DNA of 41,847 nucleotides from JAAYJR01 sp964495655 (GTDB taxonomy: Bacteria; Bacteroidota; Bacteroidia; Bacteroidales; Prolixibacteraceae): positions 1-41,847 of the forward strand of contig CAZBWK010000025.1 of NCBI GenBank assembly GCA_964495655.1, in the 5' to 3' direction. The notes under the pieces were generated by a model. It was not told the DNA's origin. It saw only the letters and a program-made list of their open reading frames with translations, and did no database searches. The position numbers were made by a program, and so were the translations under genes. Position 1 is the first letter of the stretch. Each line of letters begins with the position of its first letter. Below, piece after piece: positions 24,935 to 33,420 of the stretch.

Positions 24935-26763
24935 CTCAGTCGTCGCCTGTAGCACCTTACCCAGTCGGTTTCAAACCTCACAGGAAGCTTTGATCCGGGA
25001 ATTTCATCAACCACGATGCTTAAGATATTAATATGGAGTGGAAAATCAATCTCTGGCCTCTCCAATCGCAATACTTCAGTCTCATTAATTTTCCATTTAA
25101 GTAAGCCATTCTCTTTCTTCAGAGTAAAAATATACCACTTTCCGCTTTTCAAATTCGAGATGTCAAGTCCCTCCATTTGAAGTTTGCCGCCGGCATCAGT
25201 AAAGGAAATCCCTGTCCTGTTCTTCGTACCCATTTCAAAAAGGTGCACACGTAATGGATCATTATCACCCTGCAGGAAAAAAGAGCTGACAACCTCCTTA
25301 ACGGGTTTAAACCTTACCTTAGCTTCAAAAATCCCATCCTCCTGCCGGAAACTCTTGCCCGTAGATACAAGTCCCGAGCTATAATCAAACACATAAGGAA
25401 TAAAACCGGCGGCAGGATTCCACATCAATCCTTCAGACTTTTCTTTACGGGTTTCTATGATGAGCCTGCCACCTGTCCTGATATTTTTTCCTTCGGTACA
25501 GATATGCAGGTCTCCGGGCATACCGAAATTACGGCCGGGTATCTTTTCAGCCCACAGAGAAAGAGTTGACCACTTATCAGGATTAACCTTTTCAGCTGAA
25601 AAATCATCCTCAAAACTTATTTCCCAATTCTTAAAAAAATCAAATCTGTCACTATCCTTCCATTCAAAATATTTAACCAGGTGAGGGCGTTTTTTCATCT
25701 CCAGGTATCTCTGTTCACTTTTGTACTCCTCACTCTTCTCCCACTTTCTGGGATCCTCAAGATAAGCCTTGCGCCTTATATAATCGTCTGATGACACAAT
25801 ATCACTCAACTCCCGGAAACGTTTTAAAATGTCCGAGTCAAGTGTGTCATAATAATTTTTCAGGAGAGGTGATTTTTTGTATTTAAGATAAAATTTTATA
25901 TCATCACTTGATGACAACTCCTTTAAGCGTTTGTATTTTTTGTATGCTTCGCTCTTCTCAAACTTCTTCTTATCCTTTAAAAACAATACACGTTTTTGAA
26001 AATCCTGACTCTCTACAATCGGTTTCAATTCGTTGAACCTCTTTAGGTTATAACTATCAAGGGCCTCTCTGTACACTTTATATTTCCGTGAATTCCCAAA
26101 TTTCAGATAATCCCTGATGTCATGGTCCGACTTCAGTCTTTTCAGTTCCCTGGCTTTTGCTTTGTCTTTATCAGGCAGATTGTATAGTTCAAAATATTTT
26201 TTCAGCTTCTCAGAGTTGGAAACTGACTCATGCTTTTTAAGGATAGCTGAATCGTGTAATTCCAAAAATGTTTTTACAAGTGGTGACTTTTTCAACTTTT
26301 TATACTCCTTTTCCTGCTCCTCCTCATCAGATCCCCTGTAAACCTGCTGTCGGGCATCATCCCTCGCGCTTCTGAAAGAGCCGTTCTCCATAAAATCAGT
26401 AAGCTCTGAGAACTCCCCGATTTTAACTGAATTCTTCAAAGACTCAAACCTTTTTAAATCAGCCGAATCTTTAACTTTAAAAAACTTCTTTATCTGTGAG
26501 TTTTTCTTTAATTCATTGTACTCTTTTAAAACCTCCTCTTCATTACTTCCCTTAAAGTGAAGTTTCAGGATCTCAGCCTTCCTGGCTTTGAAGCTATCGG
26601 ATGAAACCAGTTGCTCCAGGTCCAGGAACTCCTTTAACTCATCTGAACTATCCACAGTTTTATACTGAAGATATTCATTATGCAAAAGATGCCGCTGTGA
26701 TTCAATTTTTTCAACCGGTTTGATCCTGCCGAAAAGCTGTAAAGAAAATATTTTGAATGACAT
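24931..26763 (-). CDS. Charged helical repeat protein with degenerate GH16-like domain
   Basis: The 610-residue protein has no signal peptide. Residues about 30-380 contain six degenerate repeats of 61-73 residues, marked by DS-x-x-LK-x-F-x-EL (cores at about 38, 99, 171, 236, 309 and 370), rich in Lys, Glu, Asp, Tyr and Leu and predicted helical; they faintly recall FF domains. Residues about 381-606 form a concanavalin-like, GH16-type domain: WEISFEDDFSAEKVNPDKW, GGRLIIETR, DGIFEAKVRFKP and a final ETDWVRCY strand. The catalytic ExDxxE motif appears as RVHLFE (505-510), keeping only the last Glu, so glycosidase activity is unlikely. Carbohydrate or structural binding in the cytoplasm is inferred. 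Confidence 0.8.
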   Translation of the reverse strand: MSFKIFSLQLFGRIKPVEKIESQRHLLHNEYLQYKTVDSSDELKEFLDLEQLVSSDSFKARKAEILKLHFKGSNEEEVLKEYNELKKNSQIKKFFKVKDSADLKRFESLKNSVKIGEFSELTDFMENGSFRSARDDARQQVYRGSDEEEQEKEYKKLKKSPLVKTFLELHDSAILKKHESVSNSEKLKKYFELYNLPDKDKAKARELKRLKSDHDIRDYLKFGNSRKYKVYREALDSYNLKRFNELKPIVESQDFQKRVLFLKDKKKFEKSEAYKKYKRLKELSSSDDIKFYLKYKKSPLLKNYYDTLDSDILKRFRELSDIVSSDDYIRRKAYLEDPRKWEKSEEYKSEQRYLEMKKRPHLVKYFEWKDSDRFDFFKNWEISFEDDFSAEKVNPDKWSTLSLWAEKIPGRNFGMPGDLHICTEGKNIRTGGRLIIETRKEKSEGLMWNPAAGFIPYVFDYSSGLVSTGKSFRQEDGIFEAKVRFKPVKEVVSSFFLQGDNDPLRVHLFEMGTKNRTGISFTDAGGKLQMEGLDISNLKSGKWYIFTLKKENGLLKWKINETEVLRLERPEIDFPLHINILSIVVDEIPGSKLPVRFETDWVRCYRRRLS

Positions 26764-26973
26764 TTATTGAAGTTTAGTTTTTATTATTCAAAAATAGAAA
26801 ATTACACCGTAATTTAGAATAAATTTAGCAGGTAAAGAAGATCATTTTAATCAAGTTGTTAACAAATTAAACCATTCAAATAATCCACGGCGGTTGGTTG
26901 TTCAAATGTTTTATAACAATCAATTGTCTATTTATCTTATTTTGAATAGTTTTAGCCTTGTAAACCAATAATT

Positions 26974-27843
26974 ATGATTAAGGAATCTGAATTAATTATT
27001 AATAGCGACGGATCAGTTTTTCACCTGCATCTTAAACCCGAAAATATCTCCGGCAATATAATTCTTGTTGGCGACCAAAACAGGGTCGGAGAGATAGCAA
27101 ATTTTTTTAATCCGGTTGAGTTCTCTGTAAAAAATCGTGAATTCAACAGTGTTACAGGTGTTTACAACAATAAACGGTTTACTGTTATTTCAACTGGAAT
27201 AGGTACCGATAATATAGATATAGTCCTTAACGAACTTGATGCTCTTGTCAATATAGACCTCAAAACACGGGCAGTCAGGGAGCAGAAAAAATCGCTTAAT
27301 ATTGTAAGGATAGGAACATCAGGAAGTATGCAACAAGACCTTCCGGTAAACTCCTGGCTGGTAAGTCAGAAGTCAATTGGATTCGACGGACTACTTAACT
27401 TTTATGCAGAAAAGGAAAAATATTGTGACTTAGCATTTGAAGAGGCATTTAAAAAATTTACCGGGTGGATCGGTTCTCTGCCTGATCCATATGTGGCAGA
27501 CGCCTCCGACAGGCTTCTGTCTAAATTCCCGGCTGCCGAATTTAAAAGGGGAGTAACAATTTCAGCGCCGGGATTTTACGGACCGCAGGGACGGGTGATC
27601 AGACTTTCAACATCAATGCCCGGACTTAACTCATCTGTTGAGCAATTCAGATATAATAACATGAAGATCACCAACTTTGAGATGGAGAGTTCGGCAATTT
27701 ACGGATTATCACGTATGCTGGGACATGAAGCTCTCACTGTTTGTCTGATCATTGCTAACAGGATTACCGGCGATGCCAATAATAATTACTATGATGAGAT
27801 GAAAAAGTTAATTAAAAAAGTTCTGGACACTCTTACTGATTAA
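26974..27843 (+). CDS. Uridine-phosphorylase-like nucleoside phosphorylase
   Basis: The 289-residue protein has the nucleoside phosphorylase fold: phosphate-binding ILVGDQNRVGEI (about 30-41), STGIGTDNIDIVLNEL (about 70-85), VRIGTSGSMQ (about 111-120) and ITNFEMESSAIYGLSRML (about 231-248), whose Glu and Met position the ribose. Members split uridine or other nucleosides with phosphate. The specificity between uridine and purine substrates cannot be settled by eye. The SirB1-like gene follows after six bases, so the two are co-transcribed. Confidence 0.9.
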   Translation: MIKESELIINSDGSVFHLHLKPENISGNIILVGDQNRVGEIANFFNPVEFSVKNREFNSVTGVYNNKRFTVISTGIGTDNIDIVLNELDALVNIDLKTRAVREQKKSLNIVRIGTSGSMQQDLPVNSWLVSQKSIGFDGLLNFYAEKEKYCDLAFEEAFKKFTGWIGSLPDPYVADASDRLLSKFPAAEFKRGVTISAPGFYGPQGRVIRLSTSMPGLNSSVEQFRYNNMKITNFEMESSAIYGLSRMLGHEALTVCLIIANRITGDANNNYYDEMKKLIKKVLDTLTD

Positions 27844-27849
27844 TACCTG

Positions 27850-28737
27850 ATGACTATAAAAAAGAGAAAACTGGAGGCGCTTATATCTCTGCTTGATGAT
27901 CCTGACCAGCAGGTTTTTGAAACAGTTGAACAGGAACTGCTGAAACAGAATTATAAAATAATTCCTGCCCTGGAGGATAAGTGGGAAACAAGTTTTGATG
28001 AAAGTTGCCAGGAGCGAATTGAGAACCTTATTCAAAACCTCCATTTCAAGCAGACCAAGAAACAGCTGAAGTCATGGATCCTCTCAAACAGCAGCGATCT
28101 GTTGGAAGGGGTTTTATGTGTCGACCGATTCCAATATCCTGACCTCAACCTTTTATATATTAAACAAAAAATTGAAAATATCAGAAAAACTGTCTGGCTT
28201 GAGTTGAATAATTCGTTGACAATACTCGAAAAGATTACCATACTGAACCATTTTATCTTCCATATCAACGCTTTTTCTGTCAATCTGAATAACATAAATT
28301 CACCACAAAACTGCTATCTGAATCAGCTGTTGGAGACAAAAAAGGGCAATCAGGTGTCTGTAGGCATTCTTTACACAATTCTGGCCCGTCAGCTGGGACT
28401 TCCTGCACAGCTGACCGATTTCCCCAATAACCCTCTGGTAGCTGTTGTTGATGCCGTCCTGGCAAAAAAAGTTCATGGCAAAAACAGCTGTACAAATGTG
28501 ATCTTTTATGTTAATCCCTCTAATAAGGGAGCAATAACTAACAGAAAGGAAATTGATTATCACCTGAAAAAATATAATAAGACATGCGCTGCAAAATATT
28601 CAGAGCCTGTTTCAGACCAGTTAATAGTGATGAGACTCCTTGAATCTCTGAGAGAGGGTTTTCATGCTGCAGGTTTTATTGAAAAAGAGGTGAAAATAGC
28701 AGAGATGATAAAATTGTTTCCTGTTTCCGTCGGCTGA
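27850..28737 (+). CDS. SirB1/transglutaminase-like protein
   Basis: The 295-residue protein matches the SirB1_N/transglutaminase-like 2 family. An N-terminal helical part (1-90) precedes the conserved core SPQNCYLNQLLETKKGNQVS, then VGILYTILARQLGLPAQLTDFPNNPLVA. Family members lack clear transglutaminase activity and their role is unknown; some are linked to heme or tetrapyrrole loci. Pairing with a nucleoside phosphorylase, six bases upstream, is not a known functional combination. It converges with the TIM-barrel gene. Confidence 0.85.
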   Translation: MTIKKRKLEALISLLDDPDQQVFETVEQELLKQNYKIIPALEDKWETSFDESCQERIENLIQNLHFKQTKKQLKSWILSNSSDLLEGVLCVDRFQYPDLNLLYIKQKIENIRKTVWLELNNSLTILEKITILNHFIFHINAFSVNLNNINSPQNCYLNQLLETKKGNQVSVGILYTILARQLGLPAQLTDFPNNPLVAVVDAVLAKKVHGKNSCTNVIFYVNPSNKGAITNRKEIDYHLKKYNKTCAAKYSEPVSDQLIVMRLLESLREGFHAAGFIEKEVKIAEMIKLFPVSVG

Positions 28738-28753
28738 AGCGAACGGACCAATA

Positions 28754-29755
28754 TTATACCAGAATATTTTTACAATACTGAACACATTTGACTACCTCTT
28801 TTTGAGCATCCGAACTATCCGGAACAGGGTATTCAAGTTCAATATCACAATATATAGGCCATTTATTTTTTTGTATCAGTTTCAGAATATCAGCAATAGG
28901 TGTTTCCCCCTCGCCCCAGGGCATATTGGCATTTGCCGGATCAGAAGCCGGACCAGTCTTATCTTTAAGATGGATACTGTATATGCGGTCGTGCAATTTT
29001 TCAATAATCTCATTCGGATGATTGCCTGTAGCCCCGAAATAGTGGCCTGCATCAAAATTGAGCATGTTATTGGGTGAATAGGCCAGGAACTCCTCAAAGC
29101 TAAAGCCTGGTTGTCCGGGCTGCGCATGGTTATGAAAAACAGCATACATATTATGTTTTTCCGCAAACTTTCCAAGCCTCTTACACTCTTCGTGTCCAAT
29201 TTCATTAGTGACAGCTTTTGCACCCATAACATCAGCCGCAACAAATGCATAATCAACCTCTTCATCAGTCCAGCCGGAGGGTGAAAATTTAACGGTATGG
29301 ATATTGATACCGGCTTTGTTAAATTTTTTACGCAGCTCCTTATACTTATCCATTGAGAGAGACAGTCGCCACCGGCGTTGTTCCTCTTTAGCCTCCTGCA
29401 GAGCTTTTTGGTAATCTGACTGCTCTTTGTCAGTCAGCTGCACACCCCTTGGCGGTCTTTCTGGCAGGGCAGGTATACCGGCATACTCCTCCGGAACATT
29501 TCCCATAAGCTCGAGAGAGCTGATACCTCCGCTAACGCAGTAGTTAATTATATCATCAGCGCTTCCCGGCATACTCCGCCAGCTGTATGTAATAGCACCT
29601 ATAGTGACCCCTCCGAAAGTGGAATTTGGTTTTGAAGATGAAGTTCCTTTACAGGCAAAACTTGCAGGAATAAAGGAAAGGGCAATTGCAGCAGTAGTGG
29701 TGCTGCCAATAAATTTGCGGCGTGAAATGCCATTTTTTGAGTTTAAAGTATTCAT
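28754..29755 (-). CDS. Exported sugar phosphate isomerase/epimerase-like TIM barrel (Tat signal)
   Basis: The 333-residue protein begins with a Tat-like signal (SRRKFIGSTTTAAIALSFIP, then a lipobox-like SFAC), so it may be a Tat-exported lipoprotein. The barrel has SSLELMGNVPEEY early, VTNEIGHEE and VFHNHAQPG in the middle, and FDAGHYFGA and IHLKDKTG late, with His, Glu and Asp ligands of AP-endonuclease-2-like isomerases. The substrate is unknown. Its architecture parallels the gene at 4741-5631, but the sequences are clearly different. Transcription probably starts just downstream of the ribosomal operon terminator. Confidence 0.85.
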   Translation of the reverse strand: MNTLNSKNGISRRKFIGSTTTAAIALSFIPASFACKGTSSSKPNSTFGGVTIGAITYSWRSMPGSADDIINYCVSGGISSLELMGNVPEEYAGIPALPERPPRGVQLTDKEQSDYQKALQEAKEEQRRWRLSLSMDKYKELRKKFNKAGINIHTVKFSPSGWTDEEVDYAFVAADVMGAKAVTNEIGHEECKRLGKFAEKHNMYAVFHNHAQPGQPGFSFEEFLAYSPNNMLNFDAGHYFGATGNHPNEIIEKLHDRIYSIHLKDKTGPASDPANANMPWGEGETPIADILKLIQKNKWPIYCDIELEYPVPDSSDAQKEVVKCVQYCKNILV

Positions 29756-29823
29756 ATTTAAATTCCGGTTATTTTCCCCTAAATTAAAAAGAATTACTGA
29801 TTAGTTATCTATAATACAAAAAA

Positions 29824-29850
29824 AACCTGCCGTCCCCGGCAGGTTTTTTT
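29824..29850 (-). terminator. Strong bidirectional terminator ending the ribosomal operon
   Basis: CCTGCCG (29826-29832) pairs perfectly with CGGCAGG (29837-29843) around a four-base loop, flanked by an A-run on the left and a T-run on the right. On the minus strand it gives a GC stem plus U-tract about 40 bases after rplQ, where the long operon should stop. Confidence 0.88.
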
Positions 29851-29888
29851 CTATTATCATAAAATTTTAAACAAATAACAAATTTCTG

Positions 29889-30533
29889 CTATTTTGTGTC
29901 ATCAGCCTCTTCTTTACTTTCCTGTTCACTCGTCTGCTCATCAGTTTCGTCAATAGTTGCCTGTTCTTCAACAACTTCAGAAGTGGAAGATTCAGCAGCT
30001 TCACTCACTTTGGGTTCTTCTGCAGCAGGCACTACCTTACTTTCAGCGCTCTTAGCTGTTTTCCCTTTTATGTCCTTAACTTTTTCTTCAGCAGTTGTCT
30101 GTTTTTTTGCGCCGCCGCGACGTGACCTTTTGCGTTTTGGTTTTTCTGTTTCAGCCCTGGAGGCAAGCATAGCTTCATTGTAATCAACCAGCTCAATAAT
30201 ACACATCTCCGCATTATCACCCAGTCTGTTTCCGGTCCTCAGTATCCTTGTATATCCGCCCGGACGATCGGCAATTTTACCAGCTATATCCCTGAAAAGT
30301 TCAGAAACTGCATTTTTATTCTGGAGATGGCTGAACACCACCCTTCGTGAATGAGTTGTATCTTCTTTTGCCTTGGTGATCAGCGGCTCTACATACATAC
30401 GCAGCGCTTTTGCCTTTGCCAGGGTAGTACTAATCCTTTTATTTTCAATAAGAGAACTTGCCATATTAGACAACATGGTCTTACGGTGTGAACTAGTCCT
30501 GCTTAAATGATTAAATTTTTTATTATGTCTCAT
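29889..30533 (-). CDS. rplQ: 50S ribosomal protein L17 with long charged tail
   Basis: The first 120 of 214 residues are canonical L17 (MRHNKKFNHLSRTSSHRKTM through MCIIELVDYNEA). A basic patch (KPKRKRSRRGGAKKQ) and then about 75 residues rich in Glu, Ser, Thr and Ala follow, ending acidic. E. coli L17 has 127 residues. C-terminal extensions are known in Bacteroidota, but this one is long and probably disordered. It is the last gene of the operon, seven bases after rpoA. Confidence 0.97.
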   Translation of the reverse strand: MRHNKKFNHLSRTSSHRKTMLSNMASSLIENKRISTTLAKAKALRMYVEPLITKAKEDTTHSRRVVFSHLQNKNAVSELFRDIAGKIADRPGGYTRILRTGNRLGDNAEMCIIELVDYNEAMLASRAETEKPKRKRSRRGGAKKQTTAEEKVKDIKGKTAKSAESKVVPAAEEPKVSEAAESSTSEVVEEQATIDETDEQTSEQESKEEADDTK

Positions 30534-30539
30534 TACCTG

Positions 30540-31532
30540 TTATTCCTTGTCAAGTTTAAACTTACTAATATCCATACCAAAACTAAGTCCCATATTATCA
30601 AGAAGGTCATCAAGTTCGGTAAGAGATTTTTTACCAAAATTCCTGAATTTCAACAGATCATTCCTGTTATATGTCACCAGATCGCCCAGAGTATCTACAT
30701 CAGCCGCTTTCAGGCAATTCAATGCCCTTACTGAAAGATCCAGGTCAACCAATTTTGTTTTCAGCAACTGACGCATATGCAACACCTCCTCATCGAACTC
30801 TTCATTAGCGAACTTCTCATCCGAATCTAGTGTGATCTTTTCATCAGAGAAGAGCATAAAGTGATAGATAAGAATTTTTGCAGCCTCTTTGAGGGCATCC
30901 TGCGGAAGAATTGAACCGTCAGTAATGATTTCAAGGATCAGTTTTTCATAGTCCGTTTTCTGTTCAACACGATAATTCTCGACTGAATACTTAACCTTTT
31001 TTATAGGTGTATAAATCGAATCTACCGGAATAACTCCGAACTCGGTCTCTGCCGGTTTATTTTCCACAGCAGGCACATAACCTCTTCCTTTATTGATAGT
31101 CAGTTCAATTTGTAATTTGACATCCGGTTCCATGCGGCAAATCACCATTTCAGGATTCAACACGCTGAAACCTGTCATAAACTGATTAATATCGCCTGCC
31201 TTGAAAACCTCCTGTCCGGTAATAGTGATCATTACCTTCTCACTGTCAAAATCCTCCACCTCGTTTTTCAAACGGATCTGTTTCAGATTAAGGATTATAT
31301 CAGTAACATCTTCGATAACACCTTTTATTGTTGAAAACTCATGATCAACACCGTCAATTTTTATTGTAGTGATGGCATATCCTTCCAACGACGACAACAA
31401 TATACGGCGAAGCGCATTACCTATTGTAATACCATAACCAGGTTCCAGGGGACGAAATTCGAACTTGCCGAATTTATCCTCCGATTCGATCATTATAACT
31501 TTGTCGGGCTTCTGAAATGCTAATATTGCCAT
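30540..31532 (-). CDS. rpoA: DNA-directed RNA polymerase subunit alpha
   Basis: The 330-residue alpha subunit has the N-terminal dimerisation domain (GYGITIGNALRRILLSSLEG, then EDVTDIILNLKQI) and the C-terminal domain with the helix-hairpin-helix (VRALNCLKAADVDTLGDLV and FGKKSLTELDDLL) that contacts UP elements and activators. It has the standard alpha-operon position between rpsD and rplQ. Confidence 0.98.
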   Translation of the reverse strand: MAILAFQKPDKVIMIESEDKFGKFEFRPLEPGYGITIGNALRRILLSSLEGYAITTIKIDGVDHEFSTIKGVIEDVTDIILNLKQIRLKNEVEDFDSEKVMITITGQEVFKAGDINQFMTGFSVLNPEMVICRMEPDVKLQIELTINKGRGYVPAVENKPAETEFGVIPVDSIYTPIKKVKYSVENYRVEQKTDYEKLILEIITDGSILPQDALKEAAKILIYHFMLFSDEKITLDSDEKFANEEFDEEVLHMRQLLKTKLVDLDLSVRALNCLKAADVDTLGDLVTYNRNDLLKFRNFGKKSLTELDDLLDNMGLSFGMDISKFKLDKE

Positions 31533-31550
31533 AATATCCTTAGTAAAATT

Positions 31551-32159
31551 TTATTTTGAATACAACTCTACTATAAGTTGTTCTTTAATATTTTCAGGAA
31601 TCTCTTCACGTTCGGGACGGTTCAGGAACTTACCGGCAAGTTGGTTACTGTCCCATTCCAGCCATCCGTACTGTGAGCTCCTGCGCGACAGCAAAGAGTC
31701 TGTAATTACCTCGAGAGATTTTGATCTTTCCCGTACTTCAACAATATCACCGGCTTTAAGAAGATAAGAAGGGATATTTACAACTTTACCATTCACAACA
31801 ATATGTTTATGTGTAACAAGTTGTCTCGCAGCATCACGTGTCCTTGCGATCCCCATTCTGAAAACCACATTGTCGAGCCGTGATTCCAGCAATTGAAGCA
31901 ACACTTCACCGGTAATACCTTTAGAAGAATTTGCCTTTTCAAAAAGTTTACGGAATTGTTTTTCAAGTACTCCGTAAGTATATTTAGCTTTTTGTTTTTC
32001 ACTTAACTGCTGCCCGTATTCAGATTTTTTTCTTCTTCTTGACGACATTCCGTGCATTCCGGGAGGATAATTTTTATGTTCAAATACTTTATCCGGCCCG
32101 AAAATGGGTTCGCCGAATTTACGCGCTATTTTAGATTTTGGTCCTCTGTATCTAGCCAT
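31551..32159 (-). CDS. rpsD: 30S ribosomal protein S4
   Basis: The 202-residue protein has the S4 RNA-binding domain (ESRLDNVVFRMGIARTRDAA, then the HKHIVVNGKVVNIPSY loop). The N-terminus is MARYRGPKSKIARKFG without the four-Cys zinc motif found in some S4 proteins. S4 nucleates 16S assembly and represses the alpha operon in E. coli; whether it does so here is unknown. Confidence 0.98.
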   Translation of the reverse strand: MARYRGPKSKIARKFGEPIFGPDKVFEHKNYPPGMHGMSSRRRKKSEYGQQLSEKQKAKYTYGVLEKQFRKLFEKANSSKGITGEVLLQLLESRLDNVVFRMGIARTRDAARQLVTHKHIVVNGKVVNIPSYLLKAGDIVEVRERSKSLEVITDSLLSRRSSQYGWLEWDSNQLAGKFLNRPEREEIPENIKEQLIVELYSK

Positions 32160-32177
32160 TACCTTTTCATTTATAAA

Positions 32178-32567
32178 TTATACACGTCTTCTTTTGGGAG
32201 GCCTGCACCCGTTATGAGGCAGAGGAGTGACATCAATAATTTCAGTTACCTGAAGTCCTACATTAGCTAAAGACCTTATTGCAGATTCACGCCCGTTACC
32301 CGGCCCTTTCACAAACACTTTAACTTTGCGGAGTCCAAGGTCGTATGCAGTTTTTGCACACTCTTCAGATGCAACCTGCGCAGCATACGGTGTATTCTTT
32401 TTCGAACCACGGAACCCCTTTTTGCCGGCTGACGACCAGGAAATAACCTCTCCGTTAATGTTAGTGAGCGTAACAATAATATTATTAAAAGAAGAGTGCA
32501 CATGAGCCATTCCGTTGGCCTCCACAACCACCACTCTTTTTTTGCTTGTTCCAGTTTTCTTTGCCAT
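32178..32567 (-). CDS. rpsK: 30S ribosomal protein S11
   Basis: The 129-residue S11 has HSSFNNIIVTLTN, then VKGPGNGRESAIRSL and the C-terminal PLPHNGCRPPKRRRV in which the conserved Asn-Gly site can become isoaspartate in other bacteria. It sits between rpsM (12 bases upstream) and rpsD (18 bases downstream). Confidence 0.98.
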   Translation of the reverse strand: MAKKTGTSKKRVVVVEANGMAHVHSSFNNIIVTLTNINGEVISWSSAGKKGFRGSKKNTPYAAQVASEECAKTAYDLGLRKVKVFVKGPGNGRESAIRSLANVGLQVTEIIDVTPLPHNGCRPPKRRRV

Positions 32568-32579
32568 AATTCAAAATAC

Positions 32580-32957
32580 TTATTTAGTAGCCATTTTTTT
32601 ATTGGCAACTGTTTTTCTTTTTCCTTTACGGGTGCGTGCATTGTTCTTTGTACTCTGACCCCTTACAGGCAATCCGATACGATGGCGGATGCCACGGTAA
32701 CAACCGATATCCATCAATCTTTTGATGTTCGTCTGTACCTCGGAACGCAATTCACCTTCAACTTTATAATTATCGTTGATCACCTTACGGATCTTGGTAA
32801 ACTGATCGTCCGTCCAGTCTTTCACTTTAATGTCTCTGTCAACTTCTGCATCTTTAAGGATACTGTTTGCCCTGCTGCGGCCTATTCCAAATATGTAGGT
32901 GAGGGCAATCTCACCTCTTTTGTTGTTAGGAATATCAACACCTACTATACGCGCCAT
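32580..32957 (-). CDS. rpsM: 30S ribosomal protein S13
   Basis: The 125-residue S13 has MARIVGVDIPNNKRGEIALT, the GIGRSRA helix-turn and the basic tail GLPVRGQSTKNNARTRKGK that reaches the P-site tRNA. A 100-base spacer separates it from rpmJ upstream, longer than most gaps in the operon, and contains only a weak four-pair hairpin. Confidence 0.98.
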   Translation of the reverse strand: MARIVGVDIPNNKRGEIALTYIFGIGRSRANSILKDAEVDRDIKVKDWTDDQFTKIRKVINDNYKVEGELRSEVQTNIKRLMDIGCYRGIRHRIGLPVRGQSTKNNARTRKGKRKTVANKKMATK

Positions 32958-33057
32958 AAAAAGTTAATTTTTCATTTGTTTTTAATTATCTAATGTAATC
33001 CCGATGAAGACCGGGGGAACCAGCACAAATATTGCACATTTTCCATCCATATTAACA

Positions 33058-33174
33058 CTATCCCTGACGTTGTTTAAACTTAGGGTTCTTTTTATTAATA
33101 ACATATAAGCGTCCTTTCCTGCGCACTATTTTGCACTCTGCACTACGCTTTTTAACCGATACACGGGTTTTCAT
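33058..33174 (-). CDS. rpmJ: 50S ribosomal protein L36, zinc-ligand-poor form
   Basis: The 38-residue protein reads MKTRVSVKKRSAECKIVRRK and ends FKQRQG. Zinc-binding L36 has three Cys and one His. Here the first Cys is Ser, the third Cys and the His are replaced (INKKNPKF), and only one Cys remains, so zinc cannot be held in the usual way. This form is common in Bacteroidota. The ATG is 12 bases after infA. Confidence 0.96.
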   Translation of the reverse strand: MKTRVSVKKRSAECKIVRRKGRLYVINKKNPKFKQRQG

Positions 33175-33186
33175 CTTTATAAATAT

Positions 33187-33408
33187 TTAATTTTTGTATC
33201 TGAATGTAATCCTTCCTTTTGTCAGGTCATAAGGAGACATTTCAACTTTCACTTTATCTCCAGGTAAAATTTTAATATAATGCATTCGCATCTTTCCCGA
33301 AATATGAGCAGTAATAATATGTCCGTTTTCAAGCTCAACGCGAAACATTGCATTCGATAAAGATTCAATTATTGTTCCATCCTGTTCTATTGAAGGCTGT
33401 TTTGCCAT
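33187..33408 (-). CDS. infA: Translation initiation factor IF-1
   Basis: The 73-residue OB-fold protein has MFRVELENGHIITAHISGKM, then MHYIKILPGDKVKVEMSPYD and the typical KGRITFRYK end. It blocks the ribosomal A site during initiation. It lies directly after secY (12 bases); map, which sits between secY and infA in many bacteria including Bacteroides, is absent. Confidence 0.97.
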   Translation of the reverse strand: MAKQPSIEQDGTIIESLSNAMFRVELENGHIITAHISGKMRMHYIKILPGDKVKVEMSPYDLTKGRITFRYKN

Positions 33409-33420
33409 ATACTTTTAATT

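Noticed and set aside
32958..33057. Possible regulatory structure in the 100-base rpmJ-rpsM gap
   Set aside because: Only a four-pair CCCG/CGGG stem was found; no promoter boxes or known leader motif.
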